From Oryzias latipes (lineage: Eukaryota > Chordata > Actinopteri > Beloniformes > Adrianichthyidae), in contig NC_019880.2 of NCBI RefSeq assembly GCF_002234675.1, positions 20,224,789 through 20,288,788 on the forward strand: a stretch of 64,000 nt of DNA. Direction: 5' to 3'. The notes below the pieces were generated by a model. That model saw only the letters and a list, made by a program, of their open reading frames with translations. It was not told the origin of the DNA and did no database searches. A program made the position numbers and the translations under genes. Position 1 is the stretch's first letter. Each line of letters starts with the position of its first letter. Shown in pieces: positions 1-12,928 of this stretch.

Positions 1-193
1 TCTTAGATGACCCCACCCTTACATTGACGTGTTCTCCCTACCATGACAAAGGTGGATAAAGGTGGAAAGATTTCATGTAATCCATGGACACCAGTGAAGA
101 TCACAAATCATTGAAGAAAAAAGGTTCAGAGCACTGTCTAGTGGGTCTAGGTGACCCTACTCCCATTGTTAAAGTGCCTAGCACAAGGGCTAA
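1..193 (+). mobile_element. TTAA-type MITE, right part (cut by window edge)
   Basis: This stretch is nearly the same as the element at 50489-50700 and, reversed, the one at 50059-50271. It ends in the terminal sequence GCACAAGGG followed by CTAA, a one-base variant of the TTAA target seen at the other copies. It has no coding capacity. The TTAA target and short terminal inverted repeats suggest mobilisation by a piggyBac-type transposase, which is an inference from target choice. The left end is outside the window. Confidence 0.7.
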
Positions 194-1416
194 TGATGTG
201 CACCTTCTCCTGCAACTTGGTTCCCTGGAGCCAGATTTGTTCTAACCTTTGAGGGCATATCCCATTGGAGCTCTCTGGTCTGGACTGCGGTTTATTTCAG
301 ATATTGTAATTTGTGTGGGCAGGCATGAAAGCTCATCTCATATCTCCAGTAGATAAAACAAAGAACTCTCAATAAAATTTTGCAGATAACCACATTATTC
401 ACGGCTAATCTGCAAAGTACAAATTAAAGTCAACCATGTTTTTAGGTGCTCTGCCATTTCATTTGAAAACAAAAGGATTTGTTGAAGAATCATAAAGTAT
501 ATGCACCCCAGGTTGACTGTGAAGGTTTCCTTCCCAGCAAGAGGCTTAAAAAATCCCTCAGCACAAACACAAGACAATGGAAGAAGGAAGCAGCCCTCCA
601 TTTCACATGGTTCAATTACACATTTACCCACGCTTAAAATATCCTTTTACAAAGGTTTGGCATCCAGAGTTATCAAGCAAACAGGAAGAACTAGATATAA
701 ACAGGCATTTCCCTGAGTAAAAGCATAAATCATCATCAATGAAATAAATATCTGGCTATAGTCTTGGTAAAATGTTAAAACCAATAAAATTAATAAATCC
801 AATGCAAGTTTAAAATTAATCCAGTTTAACTCCCTGCCACATGTATCCACTCTATTAAAGTTCACTACACAGAGTAAATGACAGAGGAATGTGTGTTCTG
901 GGTTAAAGGATTCTGTGCTAATTCCAGAATGAGCTTCTGGGATCAGTTTTCTGTAAATGTGCTCCGTGTTGAAGGTGATAGGGTCAAACCTTAAAGTTAT
1001 TCAAAACATATTATGTAATTATGATCTGATTTTGCTTAGTGATCTTCCTTTTCATCTCAGATATTTATCACCTGCAGCTCCTCTGCTTACATTCAAAACC
1101 TGTAAAAGCTGTGTCAGCAGCTGCTGTATCAGCTAATATGCTACACTGCAAAGCGGTGCTTAGTTTGCACGTTATAATCTTCATGCCGTTCACTGTGACT
1201 TGCTTGTTATCATGACACATCATGATTCATCATCTTACCTTTCAGAGAAAAAAAACTCACTGACACGTTCTGCTTGATTATGTCTTGCTTTTCCCTTCCT
1301 GATCTTGTGCAGGTCTGCTGTGGCTTCTCCTTGATGCTCCGCTCACTCACCTGTGTTTCCTGCTGGAGTTCATAGCTGCACCCTGTGAGTTGAATAAGTT
1401 GTCTGCCTATTTAAGT
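194..1416. other. Unassigned AT-rich DNA
   Basis: I see no exon-like stretch, RNA gene or clear repeat here. The short open frames in both directions lack any recognisable protein similarity and look random. Confidence 0.4.
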
Positions 1417-2640
1417 CCATCCATCCATCCATCCATCTTCCTCCGCTTATCTGGGACCGGGTCGCCGGAGCAGCAGTCTAAGCAAAGATGCCCAGACTTC
1501 CCTCGCCCCGGCCACTTCCTCCTCTGGGGGGACCCCAAGGCGTTACCAGGCCAGCCGAGAGACATAGTCTCTCCAGCGTGTCCTGGGTCTTTCCCAGGGC
1601 CTCCCCCAAGTGGGACATGCCCAGAACACCTCCCTAGGGAGGCGTCCAGGAGGCATCTGGACTAGATGCCCGAGTACCTCAATTGGCTCCTCTGGATGTG
1701 GAGGCGAAGTGGTTCTACTCCGAGCTCTCCGCGGGTGACCGAGCTTCTCACTCTACCTCCAGCCCCCCAACGGAGGAAGCTGCTTGTATTCTGGACCTGG
1801 TTGTTTCAGTCATGACCAAGAGCTCATGACCATAGGTGAGTATTGGAACGAAGATCGACTGGTAAATTGAGAGCTTTGCTTTTTGGCTCAGCTCAGACCG
1901 GTACAGCGACTGCATAACAGCGGATGCCGCACCAATCGGCCTGTCAATCTCACGCTCCAATCTTCCCTTATTCGTGAACAAGACCCATAGATTTTTAAAC
2001 TCCTCCACCTGGGGCAGGGACACTTCACCTACCCAGAGAGGACAAACTACCTTTCTCTGGTCGAGAACTATGGCCTCAGATTTAGCGGTGCTGACCCTCG
2101 TCCCAGCCGCTTCACACTCGGCCGCAAACCGCAGCAATGCCCGCTGGAGGTCCAAGCACTATGAAGCCAACAGGACAACATCATCTGCAAAGAGCAGAGA
2201 GGAAATCCTGTGGTCCCCAAACCAGACCCCTCCAGCCCATGGCTGCGCCTAGAAATTCTGTCCATAAAAACTATAAACAGAACCGGTGATAAAGGGCAGC
2301 CCAGCCAGAGTCCAGCATGCACCGGGAACAGGTCTGACTTACTGTCAGCTATGCAAACCAAGCTCTGCTCCGGTCATCCAGAGACCGGACAGCCCCCAGT
2401 AAGGCTCCCCGGACCCCAAACTCCCAGAGCACCCTCCACAGAACACCACGGGGGATGTGGTCGAACACCTTCTCCAAATCCACGAAACACATATGGACTG
2501 GAAGAGCGAACTCTTAAGCACTCTTAAGAGGGTGTAGAGCTGGTCCACTGTTCCACGACAAGGACGGAAACCGCACTGTTGTTCCTGGATCTGAGGTTCG
2601 ACTATCGGACGTACTCTCTTCTCCTTAACCCTGGCATAGA
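1417..2640 (-). mobile_element. 5'-truncated non-LTR retrotransposon (LINE) fragment
   Basis: Read on the minus strand, the frame at 2155-1748 resembles the C-terminal part of a teleost LINE reverse transcriptase: it has the fragments RFAAECEAAGTRVS, IGAASAVMQSLYR and AKLSIYQSIFVPILTYGHEL. A second minus frame at 2361-2068 carries the upstream part, showing a frameshift. The 3' end is marked by a short CCAT repeat at about 1417-1436 (GGAT repeats in the sense direction), as expected of a LINE tail. It is dead: truncated and frame-broken. The LINE clade is not certain from this fragment. A second copy lies at 14511-14912. Confidence 0.75.
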
Positions 2641-2929
2641 CTTTTCTTTATTTAAGTCACCTTGTTTTATTTCTCAGTGTTGGAGCCTTTTGTGTGCTGT
2701 TTGGTTATCATGTCATGTTTCACACCCTGCTCCTTAGTTTTGATTTCCGACCTTTCCCTTTTTCCCCTCTTGTGAGGTGATTCTTTGTTGCTGTCCTTAA
2801 ACAAGCTTCAACTTCTCCTTTTGCGTCCAAACCTTTCTCTGCATCTGGGTTCTTGAATTCTAACGCGTAGCACTGTTCTGTCTTCAGAGTCCTTACGTTG
2901 TTCCTGGATGTTTTTTGATCATACTTAAC

Positions 2930-3045
2930 AGTTAATATTGGTCTATAGTTGGCCAAGTTGCTAGGATCTAAACTCGACTTTGTAAGAGGTTTAACAACTA
3001 CATATTTAAAAGACTGGCACATAACCTGTTTCTGGAGAGGCATTT
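2930..3045 (-). mobile_element. L2/CR1-type reverse transcriptase scrap
   Basis: On the minus strand the peptide FKYVVVKPLTKSSLDP, followed by SNLANYRPI, matches the conserved start of the reverse transcriptase domain of L2/CR1-type LINEs (compare ORF2 of the intact element at 55942-58811). Similarity is lost on both sides, so only about 100 bp remains. Confidence 0.6.
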
Positions 3046-3149
3046 ATTATGGATAATATGGATTCAAATTTGTCACGACAGACAAAATAAACATAGCAAA
3101 CTTTAGCGCTGCATGGTTTACAGTGATGAGCTTTTGCTTTTTCCTCAAC

Positions 3150-3760
3150 GTAGTCAAACGTGATTGTAGATGGATTATTTTGCTATCACAATTTTGTTTT
3201 TTACATGTCCCGTCCAGCAGCTGAACAAACAGATCTGGGCTGAAGGCCTCTTGTGTTGGGGAGATTTTACTGTCACAATGGGGTTTATGTATCTTGACAC
3301 ATGAGGTGTATATTTGTTTAAACCCCTTTTAAACTTTATACTGATTATGTTTGTTTTCCTATTTTGCTGGACTGGATGGAAGAGAAGAAGAAAGAAGAGG
3401 AAAGAGGGATGTTAGAGGAAAGGGGATAAAAGAAAAGGGAAAGGGGGGTTCAAATGTTACAAACATACCTGTTGTCTCTAAAAACCTTTACACACAAACA
3501 TGTCAACACATACACAAAACACAACTGTTACTCACAGGTGCACACTTATGCACACAAACATGTAAAGCGTTTCATTCCGTCACATACTATTTGTGGAAAG
3601 GTGAACTGACACATGAGCTCAGGTGAGTGTTTCTGCTCTACGGTGGTGGATGATGGAATGTAAAAGGAGGGAGACTATGCGGTCACCCCCACACCGAGAC
3701 CCCCACAGAGGCAGCAGCCAGGGCCCCCGACACCCAGGATAGCAGATAGAGGACACTGGG
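3150..3760. repeat. Dispersed repeat fragments shared with 28.05-28.77 kb
   Basis: Two blocks recur elsewhere in the window. The block around 3150-3260 (CAGCTGAACAAACAGATC and flanks) matches 28680-28770 in the same orientation. The block around 3600-3760, with a stretch reading GGTGGTGGATGATGGAATG, matches 28050-28180 in the opposite orientation. The family was not identified and no coding capacity is visible. Confidence 0.5.
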
Positions 3761-3856
3761 TGTGAAAAGGCAAAATAATTTTTGTCACTTCATTCACACA
3801 AGCAGTACCATTATTGTACTAAAACTCATTTACCATTGAATTATATTTTACGTAAG

Positions 3857-3897
3857 GTTTAATGGCCTTCGAAGTGTGCATTAACCATGGTCACTTA
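3857..3897 (+). repeat. Short copy of the 41.7 kb fold-back repeat end
   Basis: The bases around GGCCTTC, AGTGTGCATTAA and CCATGGTCAC match the right-hand part of the inverted-repeat element at 41747-41800, with the blocks directly joined here. This is probably a solo end or a deletion derivative of that family. Confidence 0.45.
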
Positions 3898-4780
3898 CAA
3901 AAATTACATTTAGGTATACATATAAGTCTTGAGGCTTATTGCAATGCTGTTGGTATTCACTGTACTAAAAGGTAATCAGCTGTAATTTGTACTCTGGTAC
4001 TTCACTTGTGCAGGTGCAGTCATGTGTCAGTGTTGGTCGCAGGACAGAGAACTCCAGGTTTCATGTCATCCGTCCAAATGTAAAGAAAGATCTAATCAAC
4101 TGCAAGATTGTTCAATTCTGTTTCATCTCTCAAGTATTTTGTTTCATGGATGGTTAAGTAAATCAAATAAAATACACACAAATCTCTAATCTTGTTGCTC
4201 CTTCTTGAGTGAACCAGCATGTATTAATGCAAGCTGTAGACGGGTCCTTATCTCCTCGCTTTAGGACTACAACTGTTGTAGTCCAAAAAACTTAAAAAGG
4301 AAAAATTATTAAATTAGTAGTACAGTGAAAAACAAGAAAAAGATCTCAAAAAATAATGCTGAAAGTTAGAAAACATATTAAAAACAAACAAAATACTTGA
4401 AAAATCAATTTTCAAAAATCTTTCTTTTTTTAATTAATCAAATAACAGACTTCGTGCCACTTAGTTGACCTCAGCCACAACATGGTCGTCCACAGATTTC
4501 CTGATTTGTGCTCAACGTTGTCGTTGGGATTGACTCACAAACCAAATAAAGCCTTCATTCTGGACAATATTTATTTAACACCAGCGTGTTGCTGTCCTGA
4601 GTCTGTAGATGAAGACCAGGACAGCCGGCTGGAATGGTCACGAACACTTAAACCAGATGGATCCTGACGGTCATTCTATACTTTTCCTGTGCAGATGTCC
4701 AGCCTGTTTGGAGTTCTGTCTTTAAACATTTGCATGAAAGACACAAAAACCTGAACAAAGACCCCCCCCCGTGTGGTCTG
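3898..4780. other. Unassigned intergenic DNA upstream of KCNK5
   Basis: This is AT-rich sequence with poly-A/T runs near 4280-4440. A 61-codon open frame at 4482-4667 has no recognisable similarity and no exon context; I regard it as chance. Confidence 0.4.
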
Positions 4781-5155
4781 ATGGACCCATGTACTGACAG
4801 GTTTCGTTTTGCACCTGCGGGTGAGGGGGGGGATGCCCCCCCTCCCCACACACACACACCCGCGTGGGCGGATCCCTGTGAATCTTCTCCACGCCCCCGC
4901 GCTGCCCCCTCTCCAACATATTGGCGGAGGCGCACGTGGAGCGGTATTGTAGAGGAGCGCCCGCGCGCGCACTCAGCTCAGAGAACTTTTCAATGGTTCG
5001 GTCTCGTGCCCGATGCTGTCGCACGCGCCACAGAACTTTCAGTCTTCGCAGAGAAGAAGTTGATTGAACAGAAAGCGCGTCGCCGAGGATGACCGCCGCC
5101 TGACTGCGCCTCTGTTGTCTGCCCGCGCGCTCCCGGGGGCGTCCCTCACAGAAGG
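4781..5155 (+). promoter_or_regulatory. GC-rich promoter and 5' UTR region of KCNK5
   Basis: Base composition changes sharply from AT-rich to GC-rich with many CpG dinucleotides (for example CGCGCGCGC at about 4964 and the run near 5120-5145) directly before the KCNK5 start codon. A short CA repeat sits at 4848-4860. I see no convincing TATA box, so dispersed CpG-island-type initiation is likely. The transcription start cannot be placed. Confidence 0.6.
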
Positions 5156-8100
5156 ATGGTAGATAAAGGCCCGCTGCTGACCTCTGCCATCATCTTCTAC
5201 CTCTCCATTGGGGCAGCAATCTTTCAGGTGCTGGAGGAGCCCAACTGGAAGCAGGCTGCAGCGCAGTACAGGGAGCGGAAGGAGAGGATCCTGGAGGAGT
5301 ACCCCTGCCTGTCCAGAGAGGATCTGGACAGAATACTGGAGGTATGCTGCTGTGAATGGATGTGGTGTAGAAGAGCAGGACCGGACAGTGAATGTGGCTG
5401 CCCCGCCCCTGCAGAAGAAGGGTCAGCTGCCGCTCAGCATTCCCTGAAATGGAACTTTGTGGTCAGAAAGTGTCTGCACGTTCCTGCTGTTCCATCTGCA
5501 AGGCACTGTGGGTTTCCAGAGTACAAACACCACGGCCTGTGAGGCCTTTATCTGCTGGGACCAGCAGATAGCTTTTGGAGGACGTGGTACAGACTGGCTG
5601 TTTACTGTGGAGGCCAAGTTTGCAGCCTCAGCGTTAACAGGCTCCAGAATGTTTCCTTGCTAATTTCTTATCAGGACAGTCATTGTGACAGTAAAGCTGG
5701 TGTCATTGACCTGTGCGCTCTCATGGCATCACTGCATGAACGCCGTCCGCCAACAAGCTTTGGGACACATGGTCGATTGTTTTCATACACAAACACCATG
5801 AAATCCAGACTCTTTAAATGTTTTCAAAAACAGATTTTCTACAACTTGACTTAGAATTGTTCCCAATCTGAGCCGGTCATTCATCGTCACTTCTGGGTCT
5901 CTTCAGCACATATGACCAGAGCCAGAATCGGGTCTCGTATGTTGTCCCAGGTCTCCCATCCCCCTCCTGCACCCTTCTGTCTCCTCTTTGTGTGTGTGTG
6001 TGGGGGGGCTGAAAGGGATCTGCCTGAGCCTCCCCCCATTCACGGCCCTCCTCTGGAACAGCAGAATCTCTTCAGCTGCCAAATCCTCTGCTGAATGAAG
6101 CTGGAATGTTATCTGCTTTGCATGGTTTGGAAATTTCCTGTTGGCACTTTTATAATCAGCTGGAAAGGAAACCGAGTTCAGGCCGTGTCAAACACAAGGA
6201 TTCTCCTTTCTGACTTATTTTACAAAGACAACAAAAAGCCACCTGTGCTGTTCCAAAGCCCCCACAAGACCCGATCAAGTTGCCTGTTGGTATCGGCTCA
6301 CAGTTGGTTCAATTGTTCGGTCTGAAAGCAGCCGTCTTTTTTCTGAACTCTTTTTCAAGACACCTGCTTCAGGAGTTGGAACAGAAGAGAGCAGAGTCTT
6401 TATTTCCACATTTTCTACTGTGAAAACTTGGTTCTGGTCGTTGACCATTAAGAAGAGAAGACGACCCTCGGAAGAGTTAGTACTCTTTGTTTTACGAAGG
6501 AGAAGTTTACTATTAACTCCAGGATTGCCTAAGTGGTCACGGTGTAAAGATCGAGGTTTATGGCTCTGGGTGCTGCAGTTAAAGCTGTGGTAAAGTTCAG
6601 TTAGGGTGGTGCTGGGGTGCAGCGGTTATCACTCCTGGGAGTTCAACTCTTAACACTTTCATAGTGTTGTAGCATCAGTTTAGCTGTCTGAAGGAACCGT
6701 GGACTCAAATAGGTGACAGTATTAAATGAAGGTCCAGGCTGATGCATGGTGACCTGCACAAATGGAGGATTGGCTCAAATAAAACCGTTTTTCTCTGATC
6801 CTAAAAGGAACTGCAAACTTCTCTGGATTTCCTTATTTGTTACCTTCAGCCTCCAAACTAACCAGCACACAAACGCGTGTTTGTACAGTTCATGTATGTA
6901 AATGTACCAGTTAAAACCTTAAGTTTTTGGTGTCAAATTCGGCTGTGCAAAACGAGGCGGCCCTCTTACTGTGAAATAAGAACCAAAGGACTCAGAGGTT
7001 TAAAGCAGCGTTTTCATGCAGACTGTTAGGAAAACTTTATTGGATTATTGTCTCCTTTCTTAGCCTGACTTTTATTTTGCGAATGAGCATCAGTAGATGA
7101 TTTGAACTGAACGCAGAGGTCAGTCCTGACATGTGACTGCAGCTCAACACAAGGCCATCACATGCTTGAAGGAAACACAGGCCTTGCTTGTGTTTGGAAA
7201 CTCCGATAAAGAAGAACCTCACTTTCACATCTGCTTTTTTGTCCTGTGTGTTCCCTTTTTTAAAAAAAAAAAGTGAAATGAAAGAAAAAGAAAGCAGCTT
7301 CATGACAGAACTGACCAAACGTTTGCAGATGGACGATCCTGTGCCGGCTGTCGGTGTGATGGAAATTATACATTTATGTAAGAGACAGATCTTTTATTTA
7401 GTATTCATATTGACTGTATAGTTGGCACACCATCCATCCAAATGAAATCCTTTCGGTCGCCATTTTTCCACAACAAGTTGGAACCAGACATCCTCTTTTT
7501 TTCTATGATTTCTATGGCAACCACTCTCTCCAATCAGGAGTGAACACAGTGGAAGGCCACACCTAGTTAGGCCAGCACAATAAATCACAAATTTATCATT
7601 ATCGCAATATCAAGCTGTGAAGCGCGCATATCGCAAAAGTTGTCGAAAATTGCTATAAATGTTTACCTTAAATGTGCCAAAAAAGTCTTATGGCAGCTTG
7701 AAGTGTTTAAATCAAATAAATCTGTTTATGCATTTGATCAGATGGAGCCTTTCGTCGATGTTGGCCTCCTATGTAGACGAGGCTCATTTGGAAAATAATT
7801 TAAGTAATTTTGAGTCTTATTTAAATTAAACTATTGCATTGAAATGGTAATAATGTTTTTGGTTGTTTTGCTATTTTGATTATTATTATTATCGCAAATC
7901 GCACGCTTTTTCTCATATCGATCAGCTCCACTGTCAATCAAATGCTTCAAACGTTTGACACGACGCCACCTGCTGTTATTGAGGCATCTGATTGGTCAGT
8001 TTATAACTTGAATACCTTGAGCTACAGCAGAAATATCATGAAATGAACGAGAAGATGGGATGAACAAGAAGATGCCAAAGGTCTCAGATCCAGAACGGTT

Positions 8101-11100
8101 CTTCTGACCAATAGAATGACAGAGTAACAGCTGTTTATTTCTCTTTAGAAGTCTACGGGATTTTGCGGGGACTTCCTGTTTGGAACACCAGGAGGGGAGA
8201 GGCCGCTCAGTCAGTCCAGTTGTCATTTACTATCAATGGTCGTCTGCCTGTTGCAGGGCTCCTAAACCCCAAATCAAATGAAATGCTAGGGAACCTTGTG
8301 ACTGATGGTGTCTTTGTTTCTTTTGCTGCATGATCACAGCCTCTAAAGAGGTCACAATAAATCCTCCAGGTTTCCCGCCGTCAATAACCAATCTGTCTCC
8401 AGTTTTTTCTTTTCGTCTCCTTGACCGAAGTCTGCCTGCTCATTGCTGCCATGTTGGATCCAGAAGAATGCCAAAGGATGTGAGGCGTTCTGCTCAAACA
8501 TGAGCATCATGATAGTTTTCATGTTATCTTAACACGTCTGCTAAGCCTGCAGTGTGCAGATATTCAAAATTTGTACTATTAGAGTAGCTGCACTTCTGGT
8601 TTTGGCAGTAGCTAAAAGGATTTGGAAAAAGGGAAGTATTTTTGCTGTAGTGGTACAGTTTTAATTTTCCTCGTCCAGTAGTCAGAAAGTGTTGAAACTG
8701 AACTCCTGAGCTGCATCAGACGCGTGTTTACATAAAATGCAATGATAGTCTGGTATTCTGTACCTCAGGCTGCTGTGGGTTGACCTGCGCTTGACCTTTT
8801 AACCTTTACTGGTGCTTTGTATTGCACAACCTGTTTAGTGAAACAGGAGAACTGCTCACTTGTTTCCACTTGACCAGCTTTTTGCTGATTTCAATAAAAT
8901 GGCTCGCACTTTTTTGTGAGCTCAACACTTTTGCTTGTGTGAACAACAGACATTTGCTTCTTGCAGACAGTAAAGCAGTTTAGAACCCAGTTATTAGGCC
9001 ACAGTAAGTTGTTGAGCTAAGCATGTGCTCAGACAGAGACGTGACACAGACTATAGTATGTTTTTCTTTTTCACCACATATGAGGACTCAAGCTCGTCCT
9101 GTAACGATTTTTACAGTAGGCCCATCAGAATAATTAATACGGTGTAAATATGTTATGTTTTGGTATTTTCCCAATTATTTTTACCTTGCACTAACTTATT
9201 TTTATTACTATATTCTATATTTCAGATGCATTTTTGGTCATTTGCCTCTGGGTGAAGTGGGGGGTGCCATCAATGCCCAATCAGAATTCATTCCCTGCCC
9301 CTCCGGCTTCTCCCTACCCCTTCATTTAACCCTCTAGGTGGGGAGGTATGGAAAAATGGTTTCTTCAAATCCGGACTTTACTACCGTTCGATGATGTCAG
9401 GAATAACCGCCGCTCATGTACGTTGGCGTGTAGCCGTCAGCGCTCAGGAAAAAACACGCCATCGGTTTGAAAACTTTAAAAAGTCCTGCTAACGCAAAAA
9501 GACATTACGTACATTTAAATGTAAACTTCTGTGCTTCAGATCACACCCATGTAAAGAAATGTTTCTCCTCCATGTTACAACGTTACAACATTACAACGTG
9601 ACACGGGTCACCTCACCGGCGGAGGGATAGCCAGCTCTACATCGTTACGGCTCCGCCTTAAAAAATCATAGGAGTTCTAAGAAGCATGAAAATGTTATGA
9701 GACAGTTGGACCAAAGATTCCTCCTTTGATTTAGTAAATCGTTAACTACGGGAACATTCATAGTGGCAGATGAAGTTTTATTTTCACATTACCAGCTCAC
9801 CTGACCTCAAATACAGGTGTAGATAACACAGACTGGGGACAACAGCTTGACTTGTTAACGGTATCTGGTGCAGATCACGTGGTTATGATTGTCAGACGAA
9901 TTTTCTATGCTTCAAAATGCAGAGTACATGGAATAAATGGCATAAGCAGCATGAATCAATCGAAGCAATGAAAAAGAAACCAGCACACGGCACGATTAGA
10001 ATCATAACAAAGTTGGAAAATGTCTGGGAGATAAACAGTAAAAGGAGGTGCAGGTCTTTATTAAGACATGATGGTTTGAAGACTAGGGAGACGAGCTGGT
10101 TTTTCTCCTCTTGCTTCATTTTACTTCTTGGGCAGAGTGTTTTTGACTGCCCCCCTGGGGTGGGGGACCTGCAGGTAAACATTCCCTCCCATAGTGCAGT
10201 GGAAGAGTCAAAGCTGAAGGTCCGTCTTCGCTCCATCTCAGGCCAGTCCTCTCTGGTCTGACCCCCCCAGGGTTGTAGAAGTTATTCCTTTGTGTGCCCA
10301 ATTATTGTGTGCAATAATGAAAGCAAAGATTACATGAGCGACTCCTCAGGGTCACAATGTGTATGATATAAGACGTGGGGCTAATAGGTCCACAGAGCTG
10401 TCTATCTCATTATCACTACAGACACATCGTCTCCTTTATGATACGTCTCCAATAAAAATGAAGCTGAGCTAAACTGAACCCAGATTATAAACATCTGGAT
10501 TGAATGTTTCTGTGTTTTTCTGTTTACTACACTCAAATGGATGTGAGTTTTCTTCTTTACCTTTTTTAACAATATTTATATCAAAGTCTTTATGGGGTGA
10601 CTATTTGAATGAAGGCTGAGTAAAGGATATCATCTATCCAGTGTTTTTTTTTCTTTTTCCTGCAGTCTTTTTTGTTGTGTCACCATACAACATACAACCA
10701 TACGTTGTGTCACCATACAACAGAAAAGAGTCAAAATAAAAAAAAAAGGTAGAAGAAGCATGACAAGGAGTACATGTTTCTAAAGATTTGCATGTAAACT
10801 TCAGTAAAGAGTGAGGCTCCTGCCTTCCTTCTCCATTCTTATGGAAATGAGTGGTGAGAACACTGAAGGCCTTTGGTAAAAAACTGCTCAAATGCTGCCA
10901 CAGGGGGGTTGCAATCCAGTGCTTTCATGTGCTGGCCTGGGTAAATACAGGGTTTGTGTCAATAAGAGCGTCCTACGCACAACCACATCATTCATGTGAA
11001 TCACGGGATGATTCGTCGAGGCAACCCCTGAAAGGAGCAACCAAAAGTCAAATGTGGCTCTCCTGGTTGCTGTTTCATTGTATCTGTACTGTTAGAGATG

Positions 11101-12928
11101 CCATCAGCTGTGCAGGGAAGGTTTGATGCTACAAGTCGTTCCTGCCTACTCTGTTCTAAACGTCTAATGTCTTGTTTTTCTTTATTCCAGAAGTATTTCA
11201 ACTTTTTTCCTGTGTCTTGGTCTCAGGTGGTGTCAGATGCTGCAGGTCAAGGGGTCACAATAACGGGCAGCAAGACGTTCAACAATTGGAACTGGCCCAA
11301 CGCTGTCATCTTTGCTGCCACCGTTATCACCACCATTGGTCAGATATTTCTTCAACATTAAGTTGTTCGTGGTTTGAACTACTCTTGAGTCTAGAGCTAC
11401 ATCTACGGCATACTTTAACTGTCTAAAACCTTTTAAAGGATATGGCAACATTGCTCCAAAGACGTCATCTGGCAGAGTATTTTGCATCTTCTACGGGCTG
11501 TTTGGAGTGCCGTTGTGTCTTACCTGGATCAGTGAGCTGGGGAAGTTTTTTGGTGGCAGAGCAAAGCACCTTGGCCAATATTTAACCAAAAGAGGGTTTT
11601 CATTGGTAAGTGATGTTTTGCACAATTTTGGTCAATGATTCTGAAAGGATTTTTTATGACTGCCTGTATGTTTTTTTTTAAATTGCAGAGAAAAGCTCAG
11701 TTTACCTGCACTGCTATCTTTCTCCTTTGGGGAGTCTTGGTCCATTTAGTCCTGCCACCTTTTGTTTTTATGTCCCAGGAGGGCTGGACTTACATAGAGG
11801 GCTTGTACTTCTCATTTGTCACTTTGACCACAATTGGCTTTGGAGACTTAGTAGCAGGTAGGCAAAAAATGAAACGACTTGCATCACACTAACCCATGTT
11901 AAACTGATAAATAAAAGGTACTATCACTATGCTTGAAGTATCTGCAAACTAACCCTAACCCCTCTGTTTCTGCAGGTGTGGAACCAAACAAAGAATACCC
12001 AACTCTGTATCGCTACTTTGTGGAGGTGTGGATTTATCTGGGCCTGGCCTGGCTTTCACTGTTTTTTAACTGGAAAGTGCGCATGGTCATTGAAGCCCAC
12101 AAAGCTTTGAAGAAACGCCGTAAACTCCGAAAGCTTTCCCTGGAGGAGCTCCGCCAGTACAAGGAGGCTTATAAAGCTTCTCTTCACTTGCCACCCACTC
12201 CTAACGATGTGAACATTTTTGGATTTTTGTCTAAGAAAAAGGAGGGCTACAATGACCTTATAAAGCAGATTGGCAGCAAAAATGATGGCCGGACTAGACT
12301 TGCATCTGGTGACTCAAACACAAAGGCCAAAGAGATCAATAGGTCCAAGAGTTGCAATGATGCTCCTGTGTTTAACGGGCATACAATCCTGAGCCTTGAC
12401 CGCTCGCCACGCCAGAAGAGACGCTACAGCTTTAGTGACCGGGTCACTGTTGCTTTTTCAAAGTCAAAGAATTACCTTCTGGGTTCAGACAGTGGGCTTC
12501 TTCTTTCAGAGGAACCTGCAGATCCAGACATGGACCAGAACCAACTGTATGAAAACCAACTTGACAAAGATGTTGACCTGGAGAATAGAGATTTGGGAAG
12601 TTGTGGAGCAGGTTGTCGAAAAATGTGGGAGTCCAAGGAATATCATCCCCTAACTTTCCAAAATGCAAACATTACTTTTATTGATGAGGAAAACTTTCTG
12701 AGCAATAATTTAGAAGAGCTGGAAGATGAGGACAATGACGACGACGATGACAACTCCAAAGTAAAACTCTCCATTACCACATGTGATGAAAACGCTGAAA
12801 CCAACTACAAGGAGAATCACGGTTCTGAATCTGAAGGCTCTGTGTTTACCAGTGACGGTTCAGAGCACGGACGCTCCTATGAGAAGCTGGTGGAGGAATA
12901 TGCTAAAGAAGACAACACGGATCCTTGA
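5156..12928 (+). CDS. kcnk5: Two-pore-domain potassium channel K5 (TASK-2)
   Basis: A plasma-membrane background K+ channel subunit that works as a dimer and is gated by external alkaline pH. Exons: 5156-5341, 11227-11338, 11439-11605, 11689-11857, 11976-12928; all GT-AG and phase-consistent, giving 528 aa (human about 499). The N-terminus (MVDKGPLLTSAIIFYLSIGA) is membrane segment 1. Selectivity filters are TTIGYGN (residues 97-103) and TTIGFGD (202-208). Arg224 and Lys245 fall exactly at the external and internal pH-sensor positions described for TASK-2. The C-tail is basic after the last membrane helix (KKRRKLRK), has the family motif NDLIKQIG, and carries an acidic run (EDEDNDDDDDNS). The loop glycosylation sequon of the human protein (NQT) reads SKT here, so it appears lost. 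Whether this is the teleost a or b copy is not decided. Confidence 0.96.
7575..7925 (+). repeat. Dispersed repeat, same family as 50400-50895
   Basis: Shared landmarks with the copy near 50.4-50.9 kb, in the same order: CACAAATTTATC, ATCAAGCT, ATAAATG, a TTAAATGTGC junction, GATCAGATGGAG, CTATGTAGACGA, and TTTTTGGTTGTTTTGCT. This copy keeps the TTAA site empty, whereas the other has a MITE inserted exactly there. The ends (start near CAGCACAATAAATC) are compatible with a non-autonomous hAT-like element, but the family is uncertain. Confidence 0.6.
10673..10722 (+). repeat. Short direct duplication
   Basis: The 17-mer TTGTGTCACCATACAAC occurs twice, about 31 bp apart, separated by a related ATACAACCATACG stretch. 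It lies in KCNK5 intron 1. Confidence 0.6.

Larger units (their letters stand above)
5342..11226 (+). other. KCNK5 intron 1 (5.9 kb)
   Basis: The intron runs from GTATGC at 5342 to CTCAG at 11226. It contains one recognisable dispersed repeat (7575-7925) and a short direct duplication at 10673-10722. I see nothing convincing in the remaining stretches. Open frames of 60-114 codons are scattered on both strands without any sign of conservation. Confidence 0.6.

Noticed and set aside
1748..2361. Host gene on the minus strand
   Set aside because: The peptide is typical LINE reverse transcriptase C-terminal sequence with a frameshift and a repeat tail.
4482..4667. 61-codon ORF upstream of KCNK5
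   Set aside because: No conservation signal, no similarity, AT-rich context; chance frame.
4648..5024. Several minus-strand frames over the KCNK5 5' region
   Set aside because: GC-rich DNA has few stops, so overlapping frames in all phases are expected; none has recognised similarity.
9892..10261. 114-codon ORFs on both strands in KCNK5 intron 1
   Set aside because: Opposite-strand frames of equal length without similarity or splice context.
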